Assembly: GCA_048569615.1 (NCBI GenBank)
Contig: JBLIRK010000017.1
Location: 1 to 55,400 of the forward strand
DNA: 55,400 bases
Reading direction: 5' to 3'
DNA from: JAYEPK01 sp048569615
Lineage (GTDB): Archaea; Thermoplasmatota; Penumbrarchaeia; Penumbrarchaeales; Penumbrarchaeaceae
The position numbers and the translations under genes are program-made. Below the pieces are notes generated by a model, which saw only the letters and a program-made list of their open reading frames with translations, searched no databases and was not told the origin of the DNA. Below are positions 24,855-33,541 of the stretch, piece by piece; position 1 is the first letter of the stretch, and the number at the start of each line of letters is the position of its first letter.

Positions 24855-27193
24855 TTATCCCCGTCCTTAAGTGGAGGATCCTTCCTGGTCCCCAGGAAGA
24901 CCATGAGTAAAGTTACACCTAGTATAATTATTCCTAGGATGGAACCCGATACAAGAAGGAGCCAAGGATCGATCCCATCGCCCTGACCTGGATTGCTGTC
25001 CCAATCCTCTACGGGATCATATTGCGGGAGTGGATTTGGGGAGGGCTGGCTCCCGGAATCGTTATCGTCCGGGACCCATGGGTCATGATCGTCATCGATA
25101 TCCGGCTCGGTATCGGGTTTCGGGACGGGAGGCTCGGTATCGTCATCATCGTCATCATCGGGGTCTGGAATGTACGGGAAGCTGGCCTTGCTGAAGGGGT
25201 CCGTCCCGTAGTAGATCTCGAGTGTATCCTTGTAACCGTCATTGTCGTCATCGTCGTCGATGCTGTCGGGAACGCCGTCCATGTCGTTGTCCGGCTCAGG
25301 CTCATCGACCGTGTAGAAGGTGAAGGTGAAGGGACCCTTAAAAGGCTCTCCCTCCGATCCTACGACGTCCCTGACGTAGAGCGTGTAGATGCTGGACCAT
25401 TCAAGCAGCTCCGTGGGTCTGATCTCAACCGTTCTGTTGTTCGGGTGATAGTCCAGATCGAAGAAGACGGGCATACCTCCTGGTCCTACGAGGTCGATCA
25501 CCAGTGTTGAGGGATCGATATCCTCATCGAACCGGATGAGGATGGCCGGGTCCCGGGTTATATCAGTTTCGCCGTCGGAGGGTATTGAGGCAATCACCCT
25601 GACAACTGGGACGGGCTCGAGGACGACCGTGTTCACCGTGTCTTTGTCGAGGACCACCACATCGCTGTAGGGAATGTAGCCTTCCTCTTTGATGGTGAAG
25701 TTGTAAGAATGCTGATGTAGCTCTCCCGGGTCCTTTCCGTCCCCGTCCCCGTTCAGGTCCTTCTGTTCGAATACCGCAAGATAGCGGCTCCCCATTCCCT
25801 CGAGGTCCGTGCCTATGATCTTCATATCTCCGGTCTCGTTCACGGTCCTGATCGCAAGGTCAGGGATCGGCCTCATATCGGGATCGGTAACGCTGAACCT
25901 TGCCATGGTGCTGATCCTCAATTCGGAGCGCCTGTTCCCGAAATGAACTGAATCCTTGTTGAAGGAGACGTCGAAACCCTTGACGAGGGAATCCTCGCCT
26001 ATGTTGAGCTCGAACTCGTCGGGGGCGTTCTGACCCCCGACTATGCTTGAATCGTAAATGTCGATCTGGCCTCCGTCCCTGAGGAACAGCGAATCGCCCA
26101 GATTTTTCTCTATGGTTGTGGTCCGGACCTCGACGAACGAATCGGTCACCTGGAAGCCGTCGTCCTCGTTTCCCCTGAAAATGCAGTCTGTGATCTCCAC
26201 CCTCGAGCCGTTGAACGCAGTTAGCCCGTCGAAGGTATTTCCCGTCACACCGCTCCCCTCCACCTTCACACTTGATCCGTTGACGACAAGCCCCGTCTTG
26301 ATATTGTCCCTGATGGTACAGTCCCTGATCTCCCCGGTTGAATCAACCTTCGCATGGATCCCCGCCTCGCATTGATAGATCTCGTTGTTCTCAACCAGGG
26401 CGTTGGAGAACCAAAGAAGGATACCGTTCAGGCAGCGGTATATGGTATTGTTCCATACATGGGGATTGTAGATGCCGTTCAGGGTGATCCCGTTGTCGAT
26501 GATGTTGAAGATCTCATTGTCGTGGATCTCGGGGGATGCATAGTAGGATACGAAGATCCCGAAGTACTGGTCGTACACCAAGTTGTCCCTGAAGGTTCCT
26601 TTTGAGCTTCCGTCGTAGTAAACGGCAAGGCCATCGTTTCCGTAGAACCGGTTTCCCTCTATCAGCGGATCCGAGGAGTAGATATGAAGGGCGTTCCCCC
26701 TGCAATTAAGAAAGGAGCAGTCCCTGATGATCACATCGTCGGAGTGGATGCCGAGTCCTGTCGTCCAGGGTTCGGAGGGGTTCCCCCAGACCTCGCTGAT
26801 CTGTGTGGATTCCAGCAGCGCACTCCCGTAGATATCCATTTTGTAATGCTCGTTGCCGTCCTTGGAGGTGATGATCCCGTTTGTGACCTCCAGATATCCG
26901 CCTTCCTCGATGATGACGGAGCTCCCGGCCTCGACGCTCATATTCATCTTGAGGGCCACCATGTCCAGGGTGAGCCGCCCTCCTGACCTGACGGTGAGAT
27001 TGCCGTTGACCTCTATCGTGGCGCTGGACCAGCGGACATCTTCCCCTGATTCTATCACCCAATCCCCGTCCGCAACATATATCCCGCCGGGACCCGGGGA
27101 GGGCGGATTCTCCTCTGCGCCTGCGGGTGAGGCGGCTCCGAATATTAGAGCAAGAGCGATGATCGATAGGGTCCAGATGTGCTCTCCTTTCAT
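24851..27193 (-). CDS. Secreted right-handed beta-helix protein with Ig-like domain and C-terminal anchor
   Basis: The ~780-residue protein has a signal peptide (IWTLSIIALALIFGAASPAGA). About 400 residues of parallel beta-helix repeats follow, as in NosD/pectate-lyase folds (IIRDCSFLNCRGNALHI, PEIHDNEIFNIIDNGITLNG). Next is an SbsA-type Ig-like domain (PAILIRFDEDIDPSTLVI), then an Asp-rich calcium-type stretch and a C-terminal helix (LLLVSGSILGIIILGVTLLMVFLG). The initiation codon may be 27193 or an ATG at 27214; ribosome binding sites are weak for both. Such beta-helices often bind or cleave polysaccharide, but no catalytic residues can be assigned. Confidence 0.8.
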   Translation of the reverse strand: MKGEHIWTLSIIALALIFGAASPAGAEENPPSPGPGGIYVADGDWVIESGEDVRWSSATIEVNGNLTVRSGGRLTLDMVALKMNMSVEAGSSVIIEEGGYLEVTNGIITSKDGNEHYKMDIYGSALLESTQISEVWGNPSEPWTTGLGIHSDDVIIRDCSFLNCRGNALHIYSSDPLIEGNRFYGNDGLAVYYDGSSKGTFRDNLVYDQYFGIFVSYYASPEIHDNEIFNIIDNGITLNGIYNPHVWNNTIYRCLNGILLWFSNALVENNEIYQCEAGIHAKVDSTGEIRDCTIRDNIKTGLVVNGSSVKVEGSGVTGNTFDGLTAFNGSRVEITDCIFRGNEDDGFQVTDSFVEVRTTTIEKNLGDSLFLRDGGQIDIYDSSIVGGQNAPDEFELNIGEDSLVKGFDVSFNKDSVHFGNRRSELRISTMARFSVTDPDMRPIPDLAIRTVNETGDMKIIGTDLEGMGSRYLAVFEQKDLNGDGDGKDPGELHQHSYNFTIKEEGYIPYSDVVVLDKDTVNTVVLEPVPVVRVIASIPSDGETDITRDPAILIRFDEDIDPSTLVIDLVGPGGMPVFFDLDYHPNNRTVEIRPTELLEWSSIYTLYVRDVVGSEGEPFKGPFTFTFYTVDEPEPDNDMDGVPDSIDDDDDNDGYKDTLEIYYGTDPFSKASFPYIPDPDDDDDDDTEPPVPKPDTEPDIDDDHDPWVPDDNDSGSQPSPNPLPQYDPVEDWDSNPGQGDGIDPWLLLVSGSILGIIILGVTLLMVFLGTRKDPPLKDGDK

Positions 27194-27260
27194 TCCCGTC
27201 GGGATTGTTATCATCTACATCCCATATTAATACATTGGAACGGCGCAGGAAAAAAACGGA

Positions 27261-28340
27261 TCAGAATGGGAATCCGAACCCTTTCAGCCCCAGCTCGTCC
27301 CTCATGGCCTTGATATCCTCGATAAGGCTCTCATTCAGGGGTACCCCTTTATCCCTGTTCTCGAGCCAATAGAGATGCTCAGGCTCCCCCGCAGTGAGGA
27401 TCCGGTCCCTGCCCGGTTCCTTTCTGGCACTCCTCAACTCCCTCATGATCTCCCCTGCCTGGTGCTTGAACTCATCCAGGTCCGTGAAGGGTCTGATGTC
27501 CACGGCAAGGAAGAAATGTCCGACGTTGACCCCCGTAATCGCCTTGAGGAATGGGCCCCCCTGAAGGGCTGAAGACAGGACCTCCACAACGGTGGAGTAG
27601 CCGTAACCCTTGTAGCCTGCGGTTTCCTCAGGGCCTCCCAGCGGAAGAAGAGCGGCATCGCCATTCACCAGCTCGGAAAGTATCCTCTCGCTGTCGGTGA
27701 TATGGGTGCCGTCCTTCGAGATCACAAGTCCTTCAGGAATGTCCTTGCCCTGCCTCGCATAGTACTCGATCTTTCCCCTCTGCCAAATAGAGGTGGCGCA
27801 GTCAAGGACGAAGGGGAAGTCCTCATCGGTGGGAAAAGCTATTGTGAGAGGATTGGTGCCAAGGAGCCCTTCGGTTGAGAATGTGGGAGCCACCGAGGGT
27901 CTGGCATTGGTCCCCGTGATGCCTATCATCCCTTTATCGGCAGCCATCATCGCATAGTATCCAGCGATGCCGTAATGTGTGGAGTTCCTGACCGCTGTCA
28001 TACCCATCCCATGCTCTTCTGCCTTTGATATGGCTATGTCCATGGACCTCTTTCCAACGGCATGGCCCATGCCGAAACCGCCGTCTATTACGGCAGTTGT
28101 GTGTGTCTCCCTTATGATCTTCATGCGTCCGTCCGGTTTGACGATACCCTTTCTTATCCTATCGTAGTAAAAGGGTTTCATCCTATTGATGCCGTGGGAA
28201 TGGATACCCCTCTTGTCCGCCGTTATCAGGACATCGGCGCAGATCCGGGCGTCCTCCTCGGGGACCCCCAGGGAGATGAACACCTCCCCCATGAAATTCT
28301 CCAGGGTGTCGAACGGCACCCGTATGCTGTCATGCGACAT
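27261..28340 (-). CDS. Type 2 malate/L-lactate/ureidoglycolate dehydrogenase (Ldh2 family)
   Basis: This NAD(P)-dependent 2-hydroxyacid dehydrogenase of the non-Rossmann Ldh2 fold has 359 residues, the usual length. It shows DKRGIHSHGINRM (catalytic His), VRNSTHYGIAGYYAMMA and TNPLTIAFP, which line the NADH and substrate pocket. Malate dehydrogenase is the usual annotation in archaea. Lactate, sulfolactate and ureidoglycolate are alternatives that sequence reading does not separate. It lies 24 bases downstream of the PKD protein's stop and may share its transcript. Confidence 0.9.
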   Translation of the reverse strand: MSHDSIRVPFDTLENFMGEVFISLGVPEEDARICADVLITADKRGIHSHGINRMKPFYYDRIRKGIVKPDGRMKIIRETHTTAVIDGGFGMGHAVGKRSMDIAISKAEEHGMGMTAVRNSTHYGIAGYYAMMAADKGMIGITGTNARPSVAPTFSTEGLLGTNPLTIAFPTDEDFPFVLDCATSIWQRGKIEYYARQGKDIPEGLVISKDGTHITDSERILSELVNGDAALLPLGGPEETAGYKGYGYSTVVEVLSSALQGGPFLKAITGVNVGHFFLAVDIRPFTDLDEFKHQAGEIMRELRSARKEPGRDRILTAGEPEHLYWLENRDKGVPLNESLIEDIKAMRDELGLKGFGFPF

Positions 28341-28364
28341 TTGCGCAAGCCTCCGATCGAAATA

Positions 28365-31300
28365 TCAGGATGCGGCCTTGCCCTTCGCTCCGCAGTATGG
28401 GCATATGATCGGTCCTTTCTCTCCCATGACCTTGAATGTTCCGGTGCAGCTCGGGCACCTTAGGGTGAGCTCCTCCCTTTCCTTCTCCTCGAACCTCTCT
28501 TTCAGCAATGAGAGGGTGTCCTCATCGAGCTCTCCCTCGGCGCCGCAGAATGGGCATTTCGCGGATTCAGCCACTTCTGTCAGCTCGAAGAGTCCGCTGC
28601 ACGAAGGGCATACTATCGGGACGGGTTCGGGCGCCTCCTCCTCCTTTTCCGTCCCCTCCTTCTTCTCCTCGGGCTCCTCATCCCCCGGCACATGTTCGAT
28701 GGTGCCGCTTGCACCGCAGTGCTTGCACGTCATGTGCAGCGGTCTCTCTCCAGTATCGGAGACCCTGAAGACCTTCGAGCAGGCGGGGCATTTGATCCTG
28801 ATGGTCCGGGGTTTCTGAGGTGCGGCGCTTGGCGCCGGCGGTTCCGCCTGCTTAGGTGCTTCCTTGGTAGGCGGACCCTGCTGGGGAGCCGCCTGGGGAA
28901 GCGCCACCTGGGTCCTCCCCGGTGGGAGGCCCCCCGGAGGCACCATCTTGGGCAGTCCGGGTCCTGTACCCGGTGGCGGGGGTGGAGGAAGGTATTCCTC
29001 GAAACGGCGCGGTTTGGACCTTATGAAGAAGAAATAGATGATCACAAGAAGGGCTATGCCGACACCTACACCTATGATGATGTAGAGGAAATCCACACCT
29101 TCTTCCTGCTGGTTCTTGACAGTGACGGTAATGGTGGTGCTGGACTGGATGGGCCCCGCTTTCTCGACGGTGTAACGGACGGTGATGTCAAGGTCCCCGT
29201 CAGGGTATATCTGGGTGTTCAGCTTGTAGGACCACTGCGTTGTGGTCTCCGTCTGCCTCCAATCCCCATCACCCACCTTGACCTCCACCTTGGCCACTTC
29301 GAATCCGGTGACCTCCCTGATCCTGCCCTGCAATGTGATGACCCCGGATACCTCGCTCCCGTTCCTGGGATAGGACAGAACCGGTTTGTCGAACTCGGCA
29401 ACTGAGATCGATGCGACCATGTCGGATTCGAGCAGTCCGTCGGTGACGGTCAATGTGACCTCATATACGCCATCCTCGGTGTATCGATGGAATGCCTGGA
29501 AGCCCCCAAAGGAGGTTCCCTCGCCGTCCCCGAAATCCCACTTGTACTGCAGCTTGCTCAGGTCGGCCCTGTCGGGATCGCTTGCATATCCTGTGAAGGT
29601 TACCTGTGCTCCCACCAGGACCTTGATCTCGGGTCCTATGGTGATCCTCAATCTGTTGGGAGGATTGTTTCCCCTGAGGACAATCTCCAAAGTATCGAAG
29701 AGGCCCTTGGGATCGGTAGCGTTCAGGAGGACCCTCTGGATGCCGCTTTTTGACATCTCGACGTCAACCTCCCTTCCCTCCAGGTCCTTGTCGTTATCGG
29801 TGATCTCGTCCCCGTCGGAATCAACGCTTGTGTCAACATCCCAGTAGTAGGTAAGGTTGTCCTCCTCGTCGTTGTTGATGATACCGTCGCCGTTGGTATC
29901 GTCATCGGGATCGTAGGAGGGGCCGGCATCGAGCTCGATCTCACCCTTATCGTCCGAAAGGGTGACCACAACCTCTCCGTCCAGCAGTTTATTGGCAATC
30001 CTTGCCACGGGGCGCTCGTTGGGGAGCGAGGCCGTGACGGTTGCGACCGCCTCGGCGAAGGCAAATCCGTCCGAGACCCTCAGCCTCACCTCGAACTCAT
30101 CCTCCTTGTCATACTTCCATCTGCCCTCCAGGCCGGTGGTATCCCACAGACCGTCCCCGTCGAAGTCCCAAAAGTATTCCAGATCATCCCCGTCCTCGTC
30201 GTAGGAACCATTGGCGTTGATGGTGAACATCTCTCCCGTTGTTACAGAGATGCCCTTTCTGAGAGATGCAACGGGTATGGTGTTGATCCTGAGGGAGAAG
30301 ATCACTGAATCTTCGCTGCTCTCCATCGAGCCGTCGTCAACTTCAAGTGTGACATTGTAATCCCCGAAACGGCTCCATGAGTGGGAAACCACGGGTCCCG
30401 ATGCAGTATCGCCGTCCCCGAAGTCCCAGAAATAATCGAGCTTGTCATTGTCCGGATCTGTGGACGAGGCAGCCTGGAATTCCACTTTCTCGGATACGTT
30501 GGCCGTTGGGAACCCCATCCTGAGCTTCAGTCCCGGTGCGTTAATGCTTGCCACTGGAGGTTTGTTGAAGACGTATATGTTGACCCAGTTAGAATCCTCA
30601 AGACCGTCCCGGTCCTCAAGAATTAGGGTGATGTTATGATATCCCTCTGGTAGCCTTGTTATTAGTTTCTCACCATATCCCAGGACCTTTCCACCCGATG
30701 CGTTGGTGGACCAGGTGTAGTTGAGCTCTTCATCGGTGTTCGGATCGGTGGAAAGGGATCCGTCCAGGGTAATGTTCTCTGATTTGGAGTATCTAAGGTC
30801 AGGACGGGAAGGCCTGAGGTAGATCTTGGCCTCCGGAGGAAGCGGGTCCTCCCTGACCTTGATGTTCACCACGGCCGTATCGGAGCCTCCGTTGAGTTCC
30901 GAGACGTTGAGGGTGATCTGGTGGTAGCCCAGTTCAAGGGTCCTTCTGAAGTACCTCTGGGTGGAGAGCTGCCCGGTAATATTGGACTTCCACCTGTATA
31001 TCAGCTGCCTGCCTTCGGGATCAGAGGATCTGTTGGCCGAGAACTCTATGGGAACGGACTGGAAGAAGAACGGGCCCTCTATCCCGCTTTCAGGCGGGGA
31101 GTCGATGACGGCCTGGGGCGGCTCGTTCTCCTCTATGATGACATCCACATCGTCCGTGGAGTTCAATCCCTGGGGATCCGTCAACGTCAGCCTGAATGTC
31201 AATGTCCCGGTCCTGTCCACGGTGAATGACGGCTGGGATTTATTTGCCGGGAGCGGTGTGATATCGGGATCTGTTATGCAATTCCAATCCCATGTGCAGT

Positions 31301-31541
31301 TCTTGATATCCTCATCGGTGGACGCAGTCCCGTTGAGCGTCACTATGTCGTTCATCAGGAATCCCGTGATGTCCAATCCAGCATGCGCTACCGGAGCTTC
31401 ATTGACCTCGAAGAAGGACTGGGAGTCGGTACGGGCGGGAGCGAGAGCCATGAAGAGCAGGATCGCCGAAAGGAAAATTACCTGCGGATAACCGGAAAGG
31501 CTCCCTTTCCTTTCCTGCCGTTTTTTTCCCGTGCGTTCCAA
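28365..31541 (-). CDS. Giant PKD-repeat surface protein with cytoplasmic zinc-ribbon tail
   Basis: The protein has ~1,058 residues. A signal-anchor or signal peptide (VIFLSAILLFMALAPA) is followed by seven to eight PKD-type domains, each with phrases like DYFWDFGDGDTASGPVVSHS. One transmembrane helix follows (FLYIIIGVGVGIALLVIIYFFF), then a Pro/Gln-rich linker with LPPPPPPGTGPGLP. The tail has three zinc ribbons (CPACSKVF/CKHCG, CPSCSGLF/CPFCG, CPSCTGTF/CPYCG). It starts at a TTG (31541, 8 bases after GGAG) or a GTG (31550). PKD domains usually mediate surface protein or polysaccharide contacts; the inward zinc ribbons suggest a link to cytoplasmic partners. Confidence 0.85.
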   Translation of the reverse strand: MERTGKKRQERKGSLSGYPQVIFLSAILLFMALAPARTDSQSFFEVNEAPVAHAGLDITGFLMNDIVTLNGTASTDEDIKNCTWDWNCITDPDITPLPANKSQPSFTVDRTGTLTFRLTLTDPQGLNSTDDVDVIIEENEPPQAVIDSPPESGIEGPFFFQSVPIEFSANRSSDPEGRQLIYRWKSNITGQLSTQRYFRRTLELGYHQITLNVSELNGGSDTAVVNIKVREDPLPPEAKIYLRPSRPDLRYSKSENITLDGSLSTDPNTDEELNYTWSTNASGGKVLGYGEKLITRLPEGYHNITLILEDRDGLEDSNWVNIYVFNKPPVASINAPGLKLRMGFPTANVSEKVEFQAASSTDPDNDKLDYFWDFGDGDTASGPVVSHSWSRFGDYNVTLEVDDGSMESSEDSVIFSLRINTIPVASLRKGISVTTGEMFTINANGSYDEDGDDLEYFWDFDGDGLWDTTGLEGRWKYDKEDEFEVRLRVSDGFAFAEAVATVTASLPNERPVARIANKLLDGEVVVTLSDDKGEIELDAGPSYDPDDDTNGDGIINNDEEDNLTYYWDVDTSVDSDGDEITDNDKDLEGREVDVEMSKSGIQRVLLNATDPKGLFDTLEIVLRGNNPPNRLRITIGPEIKVLVGAQVTFTGYASDPDRADLSKLQYKWDFGDGEGTSFGGFQAFHRYTEDGVYEVTLTVTDGLLESDMVASISVAEFDKPVLSYPRNGSEVSGVITLQGRIREVTGFEVAKVEVKVGDGDWRQTETTTQWSYKLNTQIYPDGDLDITVRYTVEKAGPIQSSTTITVTVKNQQEEGVDFLYIIIGVGVGIALLVIIYFFFIRSKPRRFEEYLPPPPPPGTGPGLPKMVPPGGLPPGRTQVALPQAAPQQGPPTKEAPKQAEPPAPSAAPQKPRTIRIKCPACSKVFRVSDTGERPLHMTCKHCGASGTIEHVPGDEEPEEKKEGTEKEEEAPEPVPIVCPSCSGLFELTEVAESAKCPFCGAEGELDEDTLSLLKERFEEKEREELTLRCPSCTGTFKVMGEKGPIICPYCGAKGKAAS

Positions 31542-31590
31542 TGGGACCACTCCTGCTTTGTTAATACGATTTGGTTCTATAAAGGAATCT

Positions 31591-31600
31591 ATTATAAACC
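31591..31600 (-). promoter_or_regulatory. TATA box for the PKD protein gene
   Basis: GGTTTATAAT on the minus strand is 50-59 bases before the likely start at 31541. A second TATA-like element, CCTTTATAG, lies at 31578-31586. Confidence 0.4.
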
Positions 31601-31631
31601 CTTTGGCCGAACACTGTCATTCCTTCCTCCA

Positions 31632-31961
31632 TCAGAAGAAATCCTTCAATATCATGATATCGTCCATAGGTCCGTCCACCTTGATCTTCTTCATGGCATA
31701 GGCCATGAGCGGGTTCAGCTTCTTCTGGACCAGCTTGTCCATGGTCTTTGTATCGGTCTTCACCTTGATCGTGGGATTTTCGACACGGCCCTCCCTGGGC
31801 TCCAGAGCCCTGCCGTTCTTCACTTCCAGCACGTATTCCTTATCGTCCGTGAAAACAAGCTGGATCGTCCTGTCCTTCTGCGATGCGATCGACCTCACCT
31901 TCTCATCGGTGTCGATCTTATGGTTAACGTTTTGGACCACCATCCGTAGAATCTCCATCAT
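31632..31961 (-). CDS. SCP2-like sterol/lipid-carrier domain protein
   Basis: The 109-residue protein has the SCP2 pattern: a beta strand pair (RTIQLVFTDDKEYVLEVKNG), a central strand with PTIKVKTDTKTMDKLVQKKLNP, then AYAMKKIKVDGPMDDIMIL. The fold binds acyl chains or other hydrophobic ligands. The ATG at 31961 is preferred; an ATG eight codons earlier would overlap the preceding gene. It lies four bases after the phosphomevalonate dehydratase small subunit and is very likely in its operon, which fits a lipid-related role. Confidence 0.75.
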   Translation of the reverse strand: MMEILRMVVQNVNHKIDTDEKVRSIASQKDRTIQLVFTDDKEYVLEVKNGRALEPREGRVENPTIKVKTDTKTMDKLVQKKLNPLMAYAMKKIKVDGPMDDIMILKDFF

Positions 31962-31965
31962 CCTA

Positions 31966-32406
31966 TCACCCTTGTTTCTTTCCATCCCTTTTCCATATTC
32001 CTACACGTCCTGCGGCGGAATCCACAACGGCAGTATCCCCCGTAGATGCCTCTTTCCAAAGTTCAGGCGGGACCTTGTGGACCAAAGGAATATCGGCAAG
32101 AATGCACCCTATGGATATAATTGCATCGGCCTTCAGCATCACCATGGCCCTGGGGGCCTTGTTGTTGAGCCTGAGGTTGTAAACCACATATGAACCCACA
32201 GTTGATCCTGCCCCCTCGGTGAAAATAAGGACCTTGTCGTGGATATCCATTTGAATGCCATCTTTGGTCAGGATACCCCTATCCGGATCAACATCGCCGA
32301 GAAATGAAATAGGCCCCTTCCAAAGGAGCACCTCCCCCTTCACAGGCTCCTTCCCCATACCTTTGAGACCAACTCCTTCATAGCTCAGGTCGAAGGGGCT
32401 GTCCAA
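31966..32406 (-). CDS. Phosphomevalonate dehydratase small subunit (aconitase X swivel domain, DUF126)
   Basis: The 146-residue protein matches the aconitase X swivel domain. It has GEVLLWKGPISFLGDVDPDR, the GSTVGSYVVYNL loop and an ending with ADAIISIGCILADIPLV. In archaea this small subunit pairs with a large AcnX subunit to dehydrate mevalonate 5-phosphate to trans-anhydromevalonate phosphate for isoprenoid synthesis. The large subunit is not in this window. The start is unsure: a TTG at 32406 lies 4 bases after the previous stop, while an ATG at 32358 gives a shorter N-terminus than relatives have. Confidence 0.85.
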   Translation of the reverse strand: MDSPFDLSYEGVGLKGMGKEPVKGEVLLWKGPISFLGDVDPDRGILTKDGIQMDIHDKVLIFTEGAGSTVGSYVVYNLRLNNKAPRAMVMLKADAIISIGCILADIPLVHKVPPELWKEASTGDTAVVDSAAGRVGIWKRDGKKQG

Positions 32407-32410
32407 ATTA

Positions 32411-33427
32411 TCACTGTCCCTGATCGTTTTCCTCCGCTGGAGGACGCTGTTGGGTCTGTTGTTGTTGCGGGGGCGGTGCCAGATATTGCTGCTGAGGTTG
32501 CTGTGGTGGAGCCTGATATTGCTGCTGAGGTTGCTGTGGCGGTGCCTGATATTGCTGAGGTTGCTGCTGGGGTTGCTGTGGCGGTGCCTGATATTGCTGA
32601 GGTTGCTGCTGGGGTTGCTGTAGTGGAGCCTGATATTGCTGAGGTTGCTGCTGAGGTTGAGGAGGCGGCGTCTGCTGGGCCGCCGGGGGCTGTGCGGGTA
32701 TTTCTTCGGTTCCCGCGGCCTCCATCATCAATGCGAGCGGGTCGATCTCCTTGGTCGGATCCTCGGACGAGGGATCTCCCGTCTCGAGTTTCATGGAGGA
32801 ATCGAACATGGGCCCCTTGTCAGCCGCTTCCGAATCAATGTGCTGCTTCTTCCTCAGACCCTCGTCGGATTCTCCCTGATGATCATAAGGATCATAGGCT
32901 TTGTAGACCTCGAGATGTTCGCTCCTCATCCCCATGTCCTCCTCGGATGATCCATATACCTCTCCCTCGGTCTTGATGTCCTGCTGGTCCACATCCTTCG
33001 CAAAGGCCGCAATGTCCTCCTGGGCCACCTGCAGCTTTTTCTTGTCTATCTGCTGGTGTATCCTCTCGTAATCGCCCATCGAATCGTGATAATCCGGTCT
33101 CTTCTTCATCTCCTCCTTCTTCTGCCTCTCCATCATCTCTGCAGGGGTGGCCCTCCTCCATGCAGCGTATTTGAGGCCTCTCCAATGCATCCTCTGGAAT
33201 ATCGGATCCCACACCTCAACCAGGAGCTCGGCATGAAGGTCCTTGGCCATGTTCATGGCGTCCTTCCTCAATTTCTCGTGGGATTTGTTGATATCGAACT
33301 GGAATGGATCGGTGCATAGGATCCACCCTCTCTGCTCCAGCTTGCTGAACACGTCTGTCTCCTGGTCAACAAGGATGGATTCGAACCGTATCTGCTTCTT
33401 CTTGCCGAAAAGTCCCATGGGTCCCAC
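32411..33427 (-). CDS. Protein with conserved N-terminal domain and long Gln/Pro-rich tail
   Basis: The 338-residue protein begins MGPMGLFGKKKQIRF (perhaps starting at the second Met, 33418). A compact ~95-residue domain contains the segments SILVDQETDVFSKLEQRGWI and AMNMAKDLHAELLVEVWDP, which look like a small alpha/beta fold. A charged middle region follows. The last ~90 residues are almost pure Gln, Pro, Tyr and Ala in repeats such as QQPQQQPQQYQAPP. There is no membrane segment. The tail resembles the Gln/Pro-rich cytoplasmic tails of the nearby surface proteins, so a contact with them is conceivable. Confidence 0.65.
   Translation of the reverse strand: MGPMGLFGKKKQIRFESILVDQETDVFSKLEQRGWILCTDPFQFDINKSHEKLRKDAMNMAKDLHAELLVEVWDPIFQRMHWRGLKYAAWRRATPAEMMERQKKEEMKKRPDYHDSMGDYERIHQQIDKKKLQVAQEDIAAFAKDVDQQDIKTEGEVYGSSEEDMGMRSEHLEVYKAYDPYDHQGESDEGLRKKQHIDSEAADKGPMFDSSMKLETGDPSSEDPTKEIDPLALMMEAAGTEEIPAQPPAAQQTPPPQPQQQPQQYQAPLQQPQQQPQQYQAPPQQPQQQPQQYQAPPQQPQQQYQAPPQQPQQQYLAPPPQQQQTQQRPPAEENDQGQ
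32474..32665. repeat. Tandem 33- to 42-base repeats encoding QxP-rich units
   Basis: The coding repeats contain the recurring element GCCTGATATTGCTG and GAGGTTGCTG on the plus strand, in five near-identical units. This indicates slippage-driven expansion inside the leftward gene. It is not a CRISPR array: there are no spacers, and the whole stretch is in frame. Confidence 0.75.
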
Positions 33428-33541
33428 GTCCTTGAAAGCGGTCCGGATTGCTCCCGGGGGATATGGTAGAGAGGGTTTGGGTTATTTTTTTATTTCTGCT
33501 CGTGGTTGGGTATTTGTATCTTTACAACCCAAGTGGTCACA

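Noticed and set aside
32474..32665. Possible CRISPR or satellite repeat
   Set aside because: All units are coding in the leftward gene and contiguous, with no spacers.
33428..33541. Replication origin beside cdc6
   Set aside because: I could not find repeated origin-box sequences or a clear unwinding element beyond a short T/A run.
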